This document shows, piece after piece, positions 25,654 to 34,664 of a DNA stretch of 64,000 nt. This DNA is from Arthrobacter sp. cf158 (GTDB lineage: Bacteria > Actinomycetota > Actinomycetes > Actinomycetales > Micrococcaceae), in NCBI RefSeq assembly GCF_900106835.1, contig NZ_FNNR01000006.1, forward strand, positions 186,001-250,000. Reading direction: 5' to 3'. A program made the position numbers and the translations under genes. Numbering within the stretch: position 1 is the stretch's first letter; every line of letters starts with the position of its first letter. The notes beneath the pieces were generated by a model. The model saw only the letters and a program-made list of their open reading frames with translations, had not been told where the DNA came from and made no database searches.

Positions 25654-25992
25654 CTACGCGCCGGGCCTGGGCGCAAACATGATGACTCCCACCCCAATGA
25701 TGCAGATCGCAGCACCGATCACGTCCCAGCGGTCCGGGCGGAAGCCGTCAACCAGCATTCCCCAAGCCAGCGAACCGGCGATGAACACCCCGCCGTAGGC
25801 GGCGAGTACGCGCCCGAAGTGCGCATCCGGCTGGAAGGCCGCAAAGAATCCGTAAATCCCCAGCGCCACGATTCCCAGCCCGGCCCACCACCACGCCTTG
25901 CCCTCGCGGACGGCCTGCCAGATCAACCAGGCTCCACCGATCTCTGCGACGGCGGCCAACACGAAGAGAACGATGGACTTCAGGACGGTCAT
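25654..25992 (-). CDS. YnfA family (UPF0060) membrane protein
   Basis: 112 residues with four hydrophobic segments, the normal size for YnfA proteins. Characteristic stretches are [36 protein letters not shown] and AAYGGVFI. YnfA resembles small multidrug resistance transporters in size and topology, but its role is not settled. It is a single gene facing the tRNA. Confidence 0.9.
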   Translation of the reverse strand: MTVLKSIVLFVLAAVAEIGGAWLIWQAVREGKAWWWAGLGIVALGIYGFFAAFQPDAHFGRVLAAYGGVFIAGSLAWGMLVDGFRPDRWDVIGAAICIIGVGVIMFAPRPGA

Positions 25993-26032
25993 GAGTCCAG
26001 TATTCCGTGCTCCTGCGCCGGGTTATCCACAT

Positions 26033-26041
26033 AGCCAACCT
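26033..26041 (+). promoter_or_regulatory. Exact DnaA box between ynfA and rpsF
   Basis: TTATCCACA matches the consensus DnaA box without mismatch, 191 bases upstream of rpsF. It is isolated here, but the same sequence recurs three times before dnaB. Confidence 0.5.
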
Positions 26042-26168
26042 GGCCGGTTCCAGCCATCGGTACCCTCGAATAGCTTTGGGTGCAGGAGATGCACTAAGAT
26101 ATTGAAGTCTGTGTTGCGCCCTCCTTCCGAGTCTTCGGCGGGGGAGCGAGCCACAGCATCGCAAATGA

Positions 26169-26213
26169 ACCTCCTGTTACGGAAATACCGTAACCGCTTA
26201 GCCCAAAGGAGGT
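26169..26213 (+). promoter_or_regulatory. rpsF leader hairpin, S6:S18-type autoregulatory RNA candidate
   Basis: ACCTCCT (26169-26175) is exactly complementary to AGGAGGT (26207-26213), which contains the rpsF ribosome binding site. Between them lies a perfect hairpin, GTTACGG-AAATA-CCGTAAC (26176-26194), and an unpaired CGCTTAGCCCAA. A helix that buries the ribosome binding site around an inner hairpin is how the S6:S18 protein complex represses rpsF operons in many bacteria. The match is by architecture; I could not align it to the published motif. Confidence 0.6.
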
Positions 26214-26223
26214 GGGTTCACAT

Positions 26224-26529
26224 ATGCGTCCTTACGAATTGATGGTAATCATCGACCCCGAGGTCGAAGAGCGTACCGTAGAGTCGTCGCTTCAGAAGTT
26301 CCTCAATGTCATCACCACCGATGGTGGAACCATCGAAAAGGTTGACATCTGGGGCCGTCGCCGTCTGGCATACGACATCAAGAAGAAGTCCGAAGGTATC
26401 TACGCAGTGGTGAACTTCACCGCAGCACCGGCTACCGCCAAGGAACTTGATCGCCAGCTGTCTCTCAACGAGACGATCATGCGCACCAAGATCATCCGCC
26501 CTGAAGACCAGAAGGTCGTTGCTGAGTAA
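26224..26529 (+). CDS. rpsF: 30S ribosomal protein S6
   Basis: 101 residues, the usual size. The N-terminal [16 protein letters not shown] and the central [20 protein letters not shown] are diagnostic for S6, which binds the platform of the small subunit as a dimer with S18. ATG at 26224 follows AAAGGAGGTGGG. First gene of rpsF-ssb-rpsR-rplI; the leader can hide the ribosome binding site. Confidence 0.98.
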   Translation: MRPYELMVIIDPEVEERTVESSLQKFLNVITTDGGTIEKVDIWGRRRLAYDIKKKSEGIYAVVNFTAAPATAKELDRQLSLNETIMRTKIIRPEDQKVVAE

Positions 26530-26579
26530 TCAGCCCCTTCCAGATCTTTAACCCGCAGGAACGAACAAGGAGGCAGTAG

Positions 26580-27161
26580 ATGGCAGGCGAAACCACTATT
26601 ACGGTCATCGGTAATCTCACCAATGACCCCGAGCTGCGGTTCACCCCGTCTGGCTCAGCAGTAGCGAACTTCACCATCGCTTCTACTCCCCGGACCTTTG
26701 ACCGCCAGTCCAATGAGTGGAAGGACGGGGAAACCCTGTTCCTCCGCGCATCGGTATGGCGCGAAGCAGCCGAGAATGTGGCCGAGTCCCTCACAAAGGG
26801 CATGCGCGTCATCGTCTCCGGCCGTTTGAAGAGCCGTTCTTACGAAACCAAAGAAGGCGAAAAGCGCACCGTAATCGAGCTTGAGGTCGATGAAATCGGC
26901 CCCAGCCTGCGTTACGCAAACGCCAAGGTCAACCGTACCCAGCGCTCCGGCGGTGGCCAGGGTGGCTTCGGTGGCGGTAACGCCGGTAATTCCGGTGGCT
27001 TTGGAGGTGGCGCTCCTGGTGGAAACCAGGGCGGCGGCAACTCCGGTGGAACCTGGGGCGGCAACCAGCCCGCACAGCAGCAGGATGACCCCTGGGCAAC
27101 TCCCGGTGTCAGCAATGCTGGCGGCTGGGGCAACGGCCCGGATTCCGAACCTCCCTTCTAA
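26580..27161 (+). CDS. ssb: Single-stranded DNA-binding protein
   Basis: 193 residues. The OB-fold occupies residues 1-115 ([18 protein letters not shown] at the start). A Gly/Asn/Gln-rich flexible linker follows, and the conserved acidic tip ends in DSEPPF, the docking site for replication and repair partners. AAGGAGG precedes the ATG. It binds single-stranded DNA during replication, recombination and repair. The position between rpsF and rpsR is the standard bacterial order. Confidence 0.98.
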   Translation: MAGETTITVIGNLTNDPELRFTPSGSAVANFTIASTPRTFDRQSNEWKDGETLFLRASVWREAAENVAESLTKGMRVIVSGRLKSRSYETKEGEKRTVIELEVDEIGPSLRYANAKVNRTQRSGGGQGGFGGGNAGNSGGFGGGAPGGNQGGGNSGGTWGGNQPAQQQDDPWATPGVSNAGGWGNGPDSEPPF

Positions 27162-27244
27162 ACAAAAAATAAAAGTCCGACGCCGGACGCTCACCGAAAC
27201 TGCCGAAAGGCACCGTGGTGACAACCGCCGTCGAACACCACCAT

Positions 27245-27266
27245 CCCGTGGATCAATATCCACGGG
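27245..27266 (+). promoter_or_regulatory. Perfect hairpin between ssb and rpsR
   Basis: Arms CCCGTGGAT and ATCCACGGG surround the loop CAAT, 23 bases before the rpsR start. No T tract follows, so it is more likely an RNA processing, attenuation or stability element than a terminator. It leaves the AAAGGAG ribosome binding site of rpsR free. Confidence 0.55.
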
Positions 27267-27289
27267 CTCCATAGAAAAGGAGCTCCACG

Positions 27290-27529
27290 ATGGCTAAGGC
27301 TGAACTCCGTAAGCCCAAACCAAAGTCCAACCCCTTGAAGGCCGCTGACATCACTGTCATCGACTACAAGGACGTAGCACTGCTGCGCAAGTTCATCTCC
27401 GACCGCGGAAAGATCCGCGCTCGTCGCGTTACTGGCGTTACCGTTCAGGAACAGCGCAAGATCGCCCAGGCAATCAAGAACGCCCGCGAAGTTGCTCTGC
27501 TGCCTTACTCCGGCGCTGGCCGCGGCTAA
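27290..27529 (+). CDS. rpsR: 30S ribosomal protein S18
   Basis: 79 residues, basic, with the S18 signature [21 protein letters not shown]18 binds S6 on the small-subunit platform. The first residues show no zinc-binding CXXC cysteines, so this is the zinc-free form. AAAGGAGC precedes the ATG. rplI follows after 18 bases. Confidence 0.98.
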   Translation: MAKAELRKPKPKSNPLKAADITVIDYKDVALLRKFISDRGKIRARRVTGVTVQEQRKIAQAIKNAREVALLPYSGAGRG

Positions 27530-27547
27530 GGGAAGGGATTAACTAAC

Positions 27548-28000
27548 ATGGCAAAGCTCATTCTGACCCACGAAGTAACCGGTCTCGGTGCTGCTGGCGA
27601 CGTTGTGGAGGTCAAGGACGGTTACGCACGTAACTTCCTGCTCCCCCGCGGCTTCGCTCTGACCTGGAGCAAGGGTGGCGAGAAGCAGGTTGAGTCCATC
27701 AAGGCTGCCCGCGCCGCTCGTGCGCACGCTTCTGTTGAAGCTGCACAGGCACAGGCCCAGGCTCTGTCCTCCAAGAAGGTCAAGCTCGAGGTGAAGGCCG
27801 GCGAGTCCGGTCGTCTCTTCGGCACCGTCAAGCCTGCTGACGTCGCTGCTGCTGTTGAGGCCGCTGGCCTCGGCGCCATCGACAAGCGCAACGTTGAACT
27901 GCCGAACCACATCAAGTCTGTCGGTTCGTACACGGCCAACGTTCGCCTGCACGAGGATGTTTCTGCTGTCATCGACCTCGAGGTTGTTGCTGGCAAGTAG
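27548..28000 (+). CDS. rplI: 50S ribosomal protein L9
   Basis: 150 residues. The N-terminal RNA-binding domain ([20 protein letters not shown] and [13 protein letters not shown]) is followed by the long connecting helix and the C-terminal domain. L9 binds 23S rRNA near the L1 stalk and helps keep the reading frame. It is the last gene of the operon, with a strong terminator after it. dnaB is not adjacent here; it lies 17 kb further on. Confidence 0.98.
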   Translation: MAKLILTHEVTGLGAAGDVVEVKDGYARNFLLPRGFALTWSKGGEKQVESIKAARAARAHASVEAAQAQAQALSSKKVKLEVKAGESGRLFGTVKPADVAAAVEAAGLGAIDKRNVELPNHIKSVGSYTANVRLHEDVSAVIDLEVVAGK

Positions 28001-28017
28001 TCTCTGACTGCAAGAAG

Positions 28018-28052
28018 GCCCCCACTGCCGGTTTCCGGTGGTGGGGGCTTTT
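28018..28052 (+). terminator. Intrinsic terminator of the rpsF-rplI operon
   Basis: Fourteen-base arms GCCCCCACTGCCGG and CCGGTGGTGGGGGC (one G.T-type mismatch), three-base loop, then TTTT. It lies 18 bases after the rplI stop. Confidence 0.92.
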
Positions 28053-28083
28053 CTGTTCCCACAATGCCGTATCGGCAAGGGTT

Positions 28084-28506
28084 TCAGGGAGTGTGGATCT
28101 CCGTCATGGTGTGGTGGTATCCACTGCGGATCATCTCGGCGAGCACACCCCGGTCCACGTCGTCGAGCTTGTTGATGTAGAGGCACGCGGTGCTGGTTTT
28201 GTATTTGCCGAGTTCGGGAAGCAGGCGGTCGGCATCAGGGCCTTCCGTCACGCCGTACAGGACCAGGTTCGCTTTGCGCGGTGAGAAGCCGATAGCAGCG
28301 GAGTCACCTTCGCGGCCACTGTCGTACTTGTAGTGATAGCTGCCGAATCCAACGATGGTTGGACCCCACATCACCGCCTCCTGGCCCGTGAGTTCACGCA
28401 TCATGTCCAGCAGTTCAAAGCCGTCCGCCCGTCGCACGGGATGCTCCACAGCTGCCAGGAACTCCTCCACGGAGACGTGTGTAGGTTGGGTCTTGTTCTC
28501 TGCCAT
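28084..28506 (-). CDS. DUF1801 domain protein
   Basis: 140-residue cytosolic protein with the DUF1801 pattern (EEFLAAVEHPVRRADGFELL, MWGPTIVGFGSYHYKYDSGR, IGFSPRKANLVLY). The biochemical role of the family is unknown. ATG at 28506 is chosen because homology starts there; the open frame continues upstream into the promoter region of the divergent phzF gene without a credible start. Confidence 0.85.
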   Translation of the reverse strand: MAENKTQPTHVSVEEFLAAVEHPVRRADGFELLDMMRELTGQEAVMWGPTIVGFGSYHYKYDSGREGDSAAIGFSPRKANLVLYGVTEGPDADRLLPELGKYKTSTACLYINKLDDVDRGVLAEMIRSGYHHTMTEIHTP

Positions 28507-28564
28507 GATGGTAGTTTCGCAGACGCGGGGCGGCCCTGCCAGCGTCCGGTGATAGCCTGCAGCG

Positions 28565-29416
28565 GTGACTTCAGTAGCGCTCCGCATCCGCCCGTTCCAC
28601 CAGGTCGACGTCTTCTCCGAGGTGCCGTATCTCGGCAACCCGCTCGCCGTCGTCGTCGATGCCGAAGGCCTCGGTACGGAGGGTATGCAGCACTTCGCCA
28701 ACTGGACCAACCTGTCGGAGACCACCTTCCTCCTGCCTCCTACGCATCCTGAGGCGGACTACAAAGTGCGGATCTTCACGGGCAGCGAGGAATTTCCCTT
28801 CGCGGGCCACCCCACACTGGGTTCTGCGCATACCTGGCTCCAGGCAGGGGGAGTGCCCAAGACTGAAGGCGTCCTGGTTCAGGAGTGCGGCGCGGGTTTG
28901 GTGAAGGTGAAGCACGACGCCGGTCGCTTGGCCTTCGCTGCACCGCCACTGACCCGGTTTGGTCCCGTAGGGGACGACGTTCGTGCACAGCTCGCGGCCG
29001 GTTTGGGGCTTCCATTGGATGCGCTGCGGGACGCCTCGTGGTTGGTTAATGGTCCGGAATGGATCGGGGTGCTGCTCAGCTCGGCGGAGGAAGTGCTGGC
29101 CATAGAGCCGGACATCGTCGCGATGGGTGACCTCAAGGTTGGCGTGATCGGCCCGCACCAGCCAGGTGCCGGCGTTGATTTTGAAGTCCGCACGTTCATC
29201 CCTGGCGATGCCATGGTGGAGGATCCGGTGACAGGCAGTTTCAATGCGGGTGCGGCTCAATGGCTGATCGGCAGCGGGAGGGCACCTGAGGAGTACGTCG
29301 CTGCGCAGGGCACTGTGCTGGGCCGAGCGGGGCGGATTCATGTCCAGGCTGCGGATGGCGAGATCTGGGTGGGCGGAGCATCCGCCACGTGCATCCAAGG
29401 CACGGTGCTGCTCTAA
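28565..29416 (+). CDS. PhzF-family isomerase-like protein
   Basis: 283 residues with the two-lobed PhzF/diaminopimelate-epimerase-like fold. Visible motifs are FHQVDVFSEVPYLGNPLAVV, the NLSETTFL glutamate that acts as general acid/base in this family, GHPTLGSAH, and VEDPVTGSFNAG. Except for phenazine producers, where PhzF isomerises dihydro-3-hydroxyanthranilate, substrates are unknown, and no phenazine genes are here. The GTG start is preceded by TAGCCT (28553-28558), six bases away: leaderless. Confidence 0.88.
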   Translation: MTSVALRIRPFHQVDVFSEVPYLGNPLAVVVDAEGLGTEGMQHFANWTNLSETTFLLPPTHPEADYKVRIFTGSEEFPFAGHPTLGSAHTWLQAGGVPKTEGVLVQECGAGLVKVKHDAGRLAFAAPPLTRFGPVGDDVRAQLAAGLGLPLDALRDASWLVNGPEWIGVLLSSAEEVLAIEPDIVAMGDLKVGVIGPHQPGAGVDFEVRTFIPGDAMVEDPVTGSFNAGAAQWLIGSGRAPEEYVAAQGTVLGRAGRIHVQAADGEIWVGGASATCIQGTVLL

Positions 29417-29432
29417 TCGGCCAACCGGGCCG

Positions 29433-30965
29433 TCAGCCGCGCTTTGGCCGCGTCAGCACAACCACCAGGAAAATTCCGGCGCTGAACACCGCCTGCACCG
29501 CCACCACTGACCACGGAACGTATCCAAGGTAGAGGGCAACCATCAGCGGAACCATGGCCAGGATGGTCACGTCCAGTCCGCGCATCAGTGAACCCAGTTG
29601 AGCCCGGGGGACAGGACCGAACGGTGTTTCCACCGGCGGCGCCGACCAATCAGGCGCGGTCCTTGTGGCCGCCCGGAGGGTACCGGCGCCCATGCCCACA
29701 CCAGCAAGCGCACCGACTCCCATCAGGGCTGGATTCGCGGCGCCGAGCAGGACCAAAAGTCCGCTGAGCAGGGTCATCCACAATGCCATCGCAGCACAGG
29801 GCATGAGCGTCCGGCTGCCGCGTACCAGCGCCGGGTGAATCGGCAGCAGGGCGTCGAGTTCAGGAACCAAGGCGGTCTTTCGGCTGACCGTTCCCATGCC
29901 TGAAGACGTGGCGCACCCGGCGATCATGATGACCGCCAACTGGGCGAACTCGGGCAGGCCACCGTCCACCAGGAGGATGGCGATGCACGCTGCAATCCAC
30001 AGGACCGGCGGCAGGATTGGCGGATTGAGTCTGAGGAAGGCAACCACGTCCGCACGGATCAGCGCCGTGAGCGGGCCGTGCGCAGGCCGGGCGTAGAACC
30101 TGGCTGCCTTGCCGCCGTCGAGCCTTTTCTGGCTGCCACCGAGGGCGCGAAGCACCTCATTGGTGTCCATCATGAACAAGGAGGCACCCGCGTGCCCTGC
30201 CACTGCGCCGCCTCTAACCAGTTCGTCGCCACGTACCATCCCGACGCGAGGCACCACCAGCGCCACGAGTCCGACGGCGGCAGCGATCGCCACCGCTGTC
30301 GGGAGCGGCGACGGCCATAACGCGGTGAGGAGTGAGCATCCGAGGAGAATCGCCGTCGTGATTGCCTTCCCCAGGCGTGACTCCAGTAGTCCCAACTGCT
30401 GCACGGCAGCCAGGACTACGGCCAAAGCGGCGCCGGCGCCGAAGGTGAGGGCGGCGGGCACATGTTCCACGGGAGCGCGCCCAACGGCGGTCACCAAGCT
30501 GAAAGGGAGGTAGAAGACCGCCGCACCAGCTGTGGTGATCGCCAGCTTTCGGAGGAAGGTGGGCAGGACCATGGGGCGTCGATCGACGGGAAGGGTCAAC
30601 CACCAGGTGGCCTCGGCTCCATTCACGGTCATGGGGCCGAGCTTCCTGGCAAGGTTGCTGATCACCAGGAGGACCGCGAACGTCACGCTGGTCCACAGGA
30701 CGGGCTCCGGGAGCACAAGCCATTGTTCCTGGATGATGCTCCCGGCTGACGACGCCCGGAGGGCAATCTCGTTGCGGAGAGCCAGCACGAATGAGGCTGC
30801 GATGGTCAGAGACACGGCGATGCCCAGCCCCCAGCTGTAGGCATCGACGAATCGCGTACCCCACGAAATCCGGCTGCGCTGGTAGCGCCGGGCAGATCGG
30901 CGGGTGAAGCGAACAATGTCAGTGGCCAGTTGGCGGCCTTGGCGGGCGTTTTCGAGTACTGGCAC
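29433..30965 (-). CDS. Multi-pass ABC exporter membrane protein (DUF6297-like)
   Basis: About 510 residues with twelve or so hydrophobic segments and no ATPase motifs. Its start overlaps or abuts the stop of the ATPase gene: I favour the GTG at 30965, two bases after that stop; the TTG at 31028 would give a 62-base overlap. The pairing with a single ATPase and the two similar halves suggest a self-contained permease of an actinobacterial ABC exporter. The family label rests on memory of similar annotations. Substrate unknown. Confidence 0.75.
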   Translation of the reverse strand: MPVLENARQGRQLATDIVRFTRRSARRYQRSRISWGTRFVDAYSWGLGIAVSLTIAASFVLALRNEIALRASSAGSIIQEQWLVLPEPVLWTSVTFAVLLVISNLARKLGPMTVNGAEATWWLTLPVDRRPMVLPTFLRKLAITTAGAAVFYLPFSLVTAVGRAPVEHVPAALTFGAGAALAVVLAAVQQLGLLESRLGKAITTAILLGCSLLTALWPSPLPTAVAIAAAVGLVALVVPRVGMVRGDELVRGGAVAGHAGASLFMMDTNEVLRALGGSQKRLDGGKAARFYARPAHGPLTALIRADVVAFLRLNPPILPPVLWIAACIAILLVDGGLPEFAQLAVIMIAGCATSSGMGTVSRKTALVPELDALLPIHPALVRGSRTLMPCAAMALWMTLLSGLLVLLGAANPALMGVGALAGVGMGAGTLRAATRTAPDWSAPPVETPFGPVPRAQLGSLMRGLDVTILAMVPLMVALYLGYVPWSVVAVQAVFSAGIFLVVVLTRPKRG

Positions 30966-30966
30966 G

Positions 30967-31644
30967 TCAGGAGCCGGCAATGATCGAGGCCCCCTGTCCG
31001 GGATCGAACTCCTGCACTTCTTCGTCAATAACCAAACACGACGACGCCGTGGCGAGCAGCAGCTGCGGATCGTGGGTCACCAGCAGCACCGCACCCCCGC
31101 TTTTGGCATGCTCAGCGATGCGAGCTCCGAGGGCAACGCGCATCTGCGGATCGAGCCGCTGTTCGGGCTCGTCCAGGATCAGTAACGACGACGGCCGGAT
31201 GAGTCCCGCAGCGAGCAACAGCCTGCGCCGCTGTCCGGAAGAGAGAGCATCGGGGATTGCATGGGACCTGCCCATCAGTCCAAAGAATTCGAGCTCTTCT
31301 TCAACGCGCGACTCTGGATCATCGAGGGAGTGCCCTCGGGCTATCAGGAGCAGATGTTCCCTGACCGTGAGCGATGGGAAGAAGAGGTCGTCATCAAACA
31401 CCGCAGAAACCTGGCGGCGGCACGGCACGGCATCTGGATCGATCAGAAGGCCATGGACTTTCACGTCTCCGGCCAGCGAGGCCTGCCTTCCCGCGATGGT
31501 CCTGGCCACCGTGGATTTCCCTGCGCCGTTGACGCCGACGATTCCCAGGACTTCACCGGCCTCCACCGACGCGGAAACTTCGCCGCACACTGGAGCCCCG
31601 GCATAGCCCACCAGCAGGCCTTCGGCCTCCAAAACTGTCCCCAT
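30967..31644 (-). CDS. ABC transporter ATP-binding protein
   Basis: 225 residues. Walker A GVNGAGKST (about 38-46), a degenerate signature SSGQRRR, Walker B LLILDEPEQ and the switch histidine in VTHD are present. TAGGGT at 31651-31656 lies six bases from the ATG, so the operon starts from a leaderless promoter. The large membrane protein follows directly. The LSSGQ variant in place of LSGGQ is common in ABC-2-type exporters. Confidence 0.9.
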   Translation of the reverse strand: MGTVLEAEGLLVGYAGAPVCGEVSASVEAGEVLGIVGVNGAGKSTVARTIAGRQASLAGDVKVHGLLIDPDAVPCRRQVSAVFDDDLFFPSLTVREHLLLIARGHSLDDPESRVEEELEFFGLMGRSHAIPDALSSGQRRRLLLAAGLIRPSSLLILDEPEQRLDPQMRVALGARIAEHAKSGGAVLLVTHDPQLLLATASSCLVIDEEVQEFDPGQGASIIAGS

Positions 31645-31702
31645 GGTGCAACCCTACCGGCGGGATTGGCGCCACCCCGCCGCAGCGTTTAGCGTGAGTC
31701 CT

Positions 31703-32104
31703 ATGTCAGCATGCGATATCCGCGAGTACATCGGCATGCGAATGGCGTACTGGGCCGCTCCTGCGACGCGTGGAATGGAGGTTGTGGACATCATGGGCCC
31801 ACTGCTGAAGACCCTGCGGGACACCACGGGGGAGACGGCGTGCTTCTTCAAGGCCGAACAGCATTACCGGGTGTGCGTGGCCATGGCAGATACCCACCAC
31901 GCACTGCGCCGCGAAATGCATTTGGGAAAGATCGTTCCACTCCACGCAGGCTCGGCGGGGAGCCGGCCTGGTAGGAGCAGTCACCATCAGCGGCCCAACC
32001 CTGCGCATGCCGCTGGAGACCTGCGAGTCTTGGGTGGAGCCTTTGCTGGCCACTGCGGAACACATGACCAGATTGATCGGTGGCCGGTTCACGGCGAAAG
32101 CTAG
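31703..32104 (+). pseudogene. Decayed IclR-family regulator
   Basis: The frame from the ATG at 31703 matches only the effector domain of IclR proteins (LKTLRDTTGETACFF, HYRVCVAMADT, GKIVPLHAGSAG). The N-terminal helix-turn-helix is missing. Right after LHAGSAG the frame is lost; another frame continues with GLVGAVTISGPTLRMP and EHMTRLIGG, the C-terminal end of the family. About 60-70 residues that normally lie between these motifs are absent. A leaderless promoter (TAGCGT, 31690-31695) still precedes the ATG. The C-terminal remnant is in frame with the following methyltransferase. Confidence 0.8.
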
Positions 32105-32120
32105 AAGGGAAGACGGACAG

Positions 32121-32867
32121 ATGCGTGATTTTGAGACGTTGGTAGCCGAGGCTGTGGAGGCCGACGTCAACGGTTGGGGATTCGACTGGCTGGAGGGGCG
32201 GGCGGCGGAAGAGCGGCCTCCGTGGGGGTTCGCCACGTTGTTGGCCAGCCGCCTCACCACAGTCGGGAGCGCCCTGGACCTTGATACGGGTGGCGGAGAA
32301 GTTTTGTCCGAAGCCACCGCATTCCCCGGGCGCATGGTTGCCACGGAGGGATGGCCGCCAAACGCCCGGCGCGCACGGGACTTACTGGGCCCGCGAGGGG
32401 TGGACATCGTTGAAACCGAGGGACCTGCCCTGCCGTTTCCCGATGGCTCGTTTGAGCTGGTGACAGCACGGCACCCCGTCCGTCCGGATTGGAACGAGAT
32501 CCACCGGGTCCTTGCTCCTGGTGGCCACTACTTCGCCCAGCACGTTGGGGCGGCTTCCGCCTTTGAACTCATTGAATACTTCCTGGGCCCGCTGCCCGAA
32601 CAGCGCAAGGGCAGGGACGCCCGAGCCGAGGCCGCCGCAGCGGAGGCAGCCGGCCTGACCGTAGTGGATCTCCGGATCGCCCGGTGCCGCATGGAATTTT
32701 TCGACGTCGGTGCAGTGGTGTGGATTTTGCGCAAATGCGTGTGGTGGGTACCCGATTTCACCGCCGAGCGCTATGGGGGCAAGCTCAGGGAACTGGATGC
32801 GCAGATGAGGGCGGGCCGGCCTTTTGTTGCTCACTCAACCCGGCATTTGATCGAAGCCCGGCGGTAG
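32121..32867 (+). CDS. SAM-dependent methyltransferase, class I
   Basis: About 248 residues. The Rossmann SAM-binding region appears as ALDLDTGGGEVLS, then ETEGPALPFPDGSFELVTARHPV and IHRVLAPGGHYFAQHVG, the motif order of small-molecule methyltransferases. The substrate is unknown. I start at the ATG at 32121; the open frame continues upstream into the IclR remnant, so a longer fused product from 32007 cannot be excluded. It stands alone before the lipid kinase gene. Confidence 0.85.
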   Translation: MRDFETLVAEAVEADVNGWGFDWLEGRAAEERPPWGFATLLASRLTTVGSALDLDTGGGEVLSEATAFPGRMVATEGWPPNARRARDLLGPRGVDIVETEGPALPFPDGSFELVTARHPVRPDWNEIHRVLAPGGHYFAQHVGAASAFELIEYFLGPLPEQRKGRDARAEAAAAEAAGLTVVDLRIARCRMEFFDVGAVVWILRKCVWWVPDFTAERYGGKLRELDAQMRAGRPFVAHSTRHLIEARR

Positions 32868-32986
32868 GACCTTCCCGGGGGCTCATCCCGGGTCCATCCG
32901 TGGCTCCACGGCTTTGCGAATAGTATGGGAACTTCCGAGGGGTAACAACCGCCTGTAAGGGACCTCGCAATGACCAGGAGCTTGTT

Positions 32987-33886
32987 ATGGATTCTGCCCG
33001 GACCTTTGAGTCGATCGTCATCATCTTTAATCCCAACAGCACCGGTGATGCGCCTGAGCTGGCGCAGCAGCTGCATGATGACCTGAAGGGTCTTCTCACT
33101 TACCAGCCCCGGATCACCCTGCAGCCCACTGAGCACGCGGGCCATGCCGTTGACCTGGCGCGTGAAGCAGCGGCAAAGGGCGGGGATGTCCTGGTGGTGT
33201 CCGTGAGCGGCGACGGTGGTTACAACGAGGTGGTCAACGGGGTCATGCAGGCTGGCAACCCACAGGCCGTCTGTGCAGTCCTGGCCGCGGGTAATGCCAA
33301 TGACCACAGCAGGATCATTGGTACCAAACCGCTGGAACAGGCAATCGCCGATGGCCGCGTCCACAACATTGACCTTCTGCGCATCCACACCGGCCAGAAG
33401 GAAGGCGACCCCCACGAGTATGCCCACTCCTACATCGGGTTTGGGCTCACTCCGGTGGTGGCCACGGAACTCGAAAAAGGCAGCAAGGGTGCCTTGAAGG
33501 AGATGGTCACGGTGATCAAGACTTTCTCCGAGTTCAAGCCATTTGCCATCCGCCAGTCCGATGGGAAGCGGCGCAAGTTCGACAGCCTTGTGTTCGCCAA
33601 CATTAATGAGATGGCCAAGTACGCCACCTTGAGTGAAGCAGACACCATTCCCTCGGACGGTAAGTTCGAGGTCATCGTCTTCCCGCACATGCCCAAGTGG
33701 CGTGTACTGCTCACTGCCTTGCGGGCAACCACCCAGGGCTTGGGGGACCAGCCCAGTGTGGAGAGCTACGAATTTACTACCCTCAAGCCGCTGCCGTACC
33801 AGATCGATGGTGAGGTAAAGAGCGTCGAAGCCGACGTCAAGGTCAGGGTGGAAAGCGCCCCATCGGCACTGGCAATCCTGGGGTAG
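32987..33886 (+). CDS. Diacylglycerol-kinase-family lipid kinase
   Basis: 299 residues, cytosolic. The N-terminal IVIIFNPNSTGDAP and the glycine loop SVSGDGGYNEVVNGVM (in place of the usual GGDGT) followed by LAAGNANDHSR mark the DAGK/YegS catalytic domain. The C-terminal beta domain completes the fold. It would phosphorylate a lipid or sphingoid head group; the substrate is not visible. The ANTAR gene starts 36 bases after its stop from its own promoter. Confidence 0.85.
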   Translation: MDSARTFESIVIIFNPNSTGDAPELAQQLHDDLKGLLTYQPRITLQPTEHAGHAVDLAREAAAKGGDVLVVSVSGDGGYNEVVNGVMQAGNPQAVCAVLAAGNANDHSRIIGTKPLEQAIADGRVHNIDLLRIHTGQKEGDPHEYAHSYIGFGLTPVVATELEKGSKGALKEMVTVIKTFSEFKPFAIRQSDGKRRKFDSLVFANINEMAKYATLSEADTIPSDGKFEVIVFPHMPKWRVLLTALRATTQGLGDQPSVESYEFTTLKPLPYQIDGEVKSVEADVKVRVESAPSALAILG

Positions 33887-33922
33887 TTGTGGCCCGCTGC
33901 TGGTTCTTCTAGATTGGTCGTC

Positions 33923-34660
33923 ATGGTGGCCGAAGAATGGGCGGAAGACTTTGAGCAGCTCGTTGACCTCATAGGTGGTACGGAGGACGTCAAGGCCTTC
34001 TTGGATGGCTTGACGCATTTCGCTGCGGGCACGGTCAGCCGGGCCACCAAGGCTCACATCGAGTGTGCGGTGACTTTGCGTCGACGCAAGCGCACCGCCA
34101 CGATCGGGGGCAGCAGCGAACGGGCCGTGGTGTGGGACCGGATTGAGCAGGCGTTGGGTGAAGGTCCCTGCGTGCAGGCCCTGGACAGTGGCGTGCCGGT
34201 GTTGCTTGGCGACGTCCATTCGGACCCGCGCTGGCCGCGGTATTCCAAGGCGCTTATTGCCGAGGGTATCTACAGTGCCTTGGGTGTTCCCATGACCTTG
34301 CCGGACGATTCTGCGGCAGTTCTGAATTTCTTCGCGCCGCAGCCAGGCCTGTTCACCGAAGGCGTGGTTGGCGATGCCGTGCTGTTTGTTGAAATGGCGA
34401 GCAAAGCCATGCGCCTTGCCATCAGGCTGGCAGCGTCGGACCAACGCGGCGATGACCTCAAGGCGGCAATGGAGAGCAGGACTGTGATTGATCTGGCCTG
34501 CGGCATGATCATGGCCCAGAACCGTTGCAGCCAAGCCGAAGCGTTCGACGTCCTTCGCCGGGCCTCCAGTGACAGGAACCAGAAGCTCTACGCAGTGGCT
34601 TTGGAGATGGTTTCGCGAGTTTCCGGACAGCAGCAACCGGCTGCCCACTTTGACGACTGA
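33923..34660 (+). CDS. GAF-ANTAR transcription antitermination regulator
   Basis: 245 residues: a GAF sensor domain (about 20-165) and a C-terminal three-helix ANTAR RNA-binding domain (ESRTVIDLACGMIMAQNRCS then AFDVLRRASSDRNQKL). ANTAR proteins bind paired hairpins in leader RNAs and prevent termination. TAGATT at 33910-33915 lies seven bases before the ATG (leaderless), so the twelve upstream codons are not used. No target leader is obvious next to it; targets are probably elsewhere. Confidence 0.9.
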   Translation: MVAEEWAEDFEQLVDLIGGTEDVKAFLDGLTHFAAGTVSRATKAHIECAVTLRRRKRTATIGGSSERAVVWDRIEQALGEGPCVQALDSGVPVLLGDVHSDPRWPRYSKALIAEGIYSALGVPMTLPDDSAAVLNFFAPQPGLFTEGVVGDAVLFVEMASKAMRLAIRLAASDQRGDDLKAAMESRTVIDLACGMIMAQNRCSQAEAFDVLRRASSDRNQKLYAVALEMVSRVSGQQQPAAHFDD

Positions 34661-34664
34661 ACGG

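Noticed and set aside
32831..34648. 605-codon minus-strand frame across the lipid kinase and ANTAR genes
   Set aside because: It covers two recognisable plus-strand genes and has shadow-type composition.
33923..34660. ANTAR target hairpins next to the ANTAR gene
   Set aside because: I saw no pair of linked hexaloop hairpins in the surrounding short spacers.
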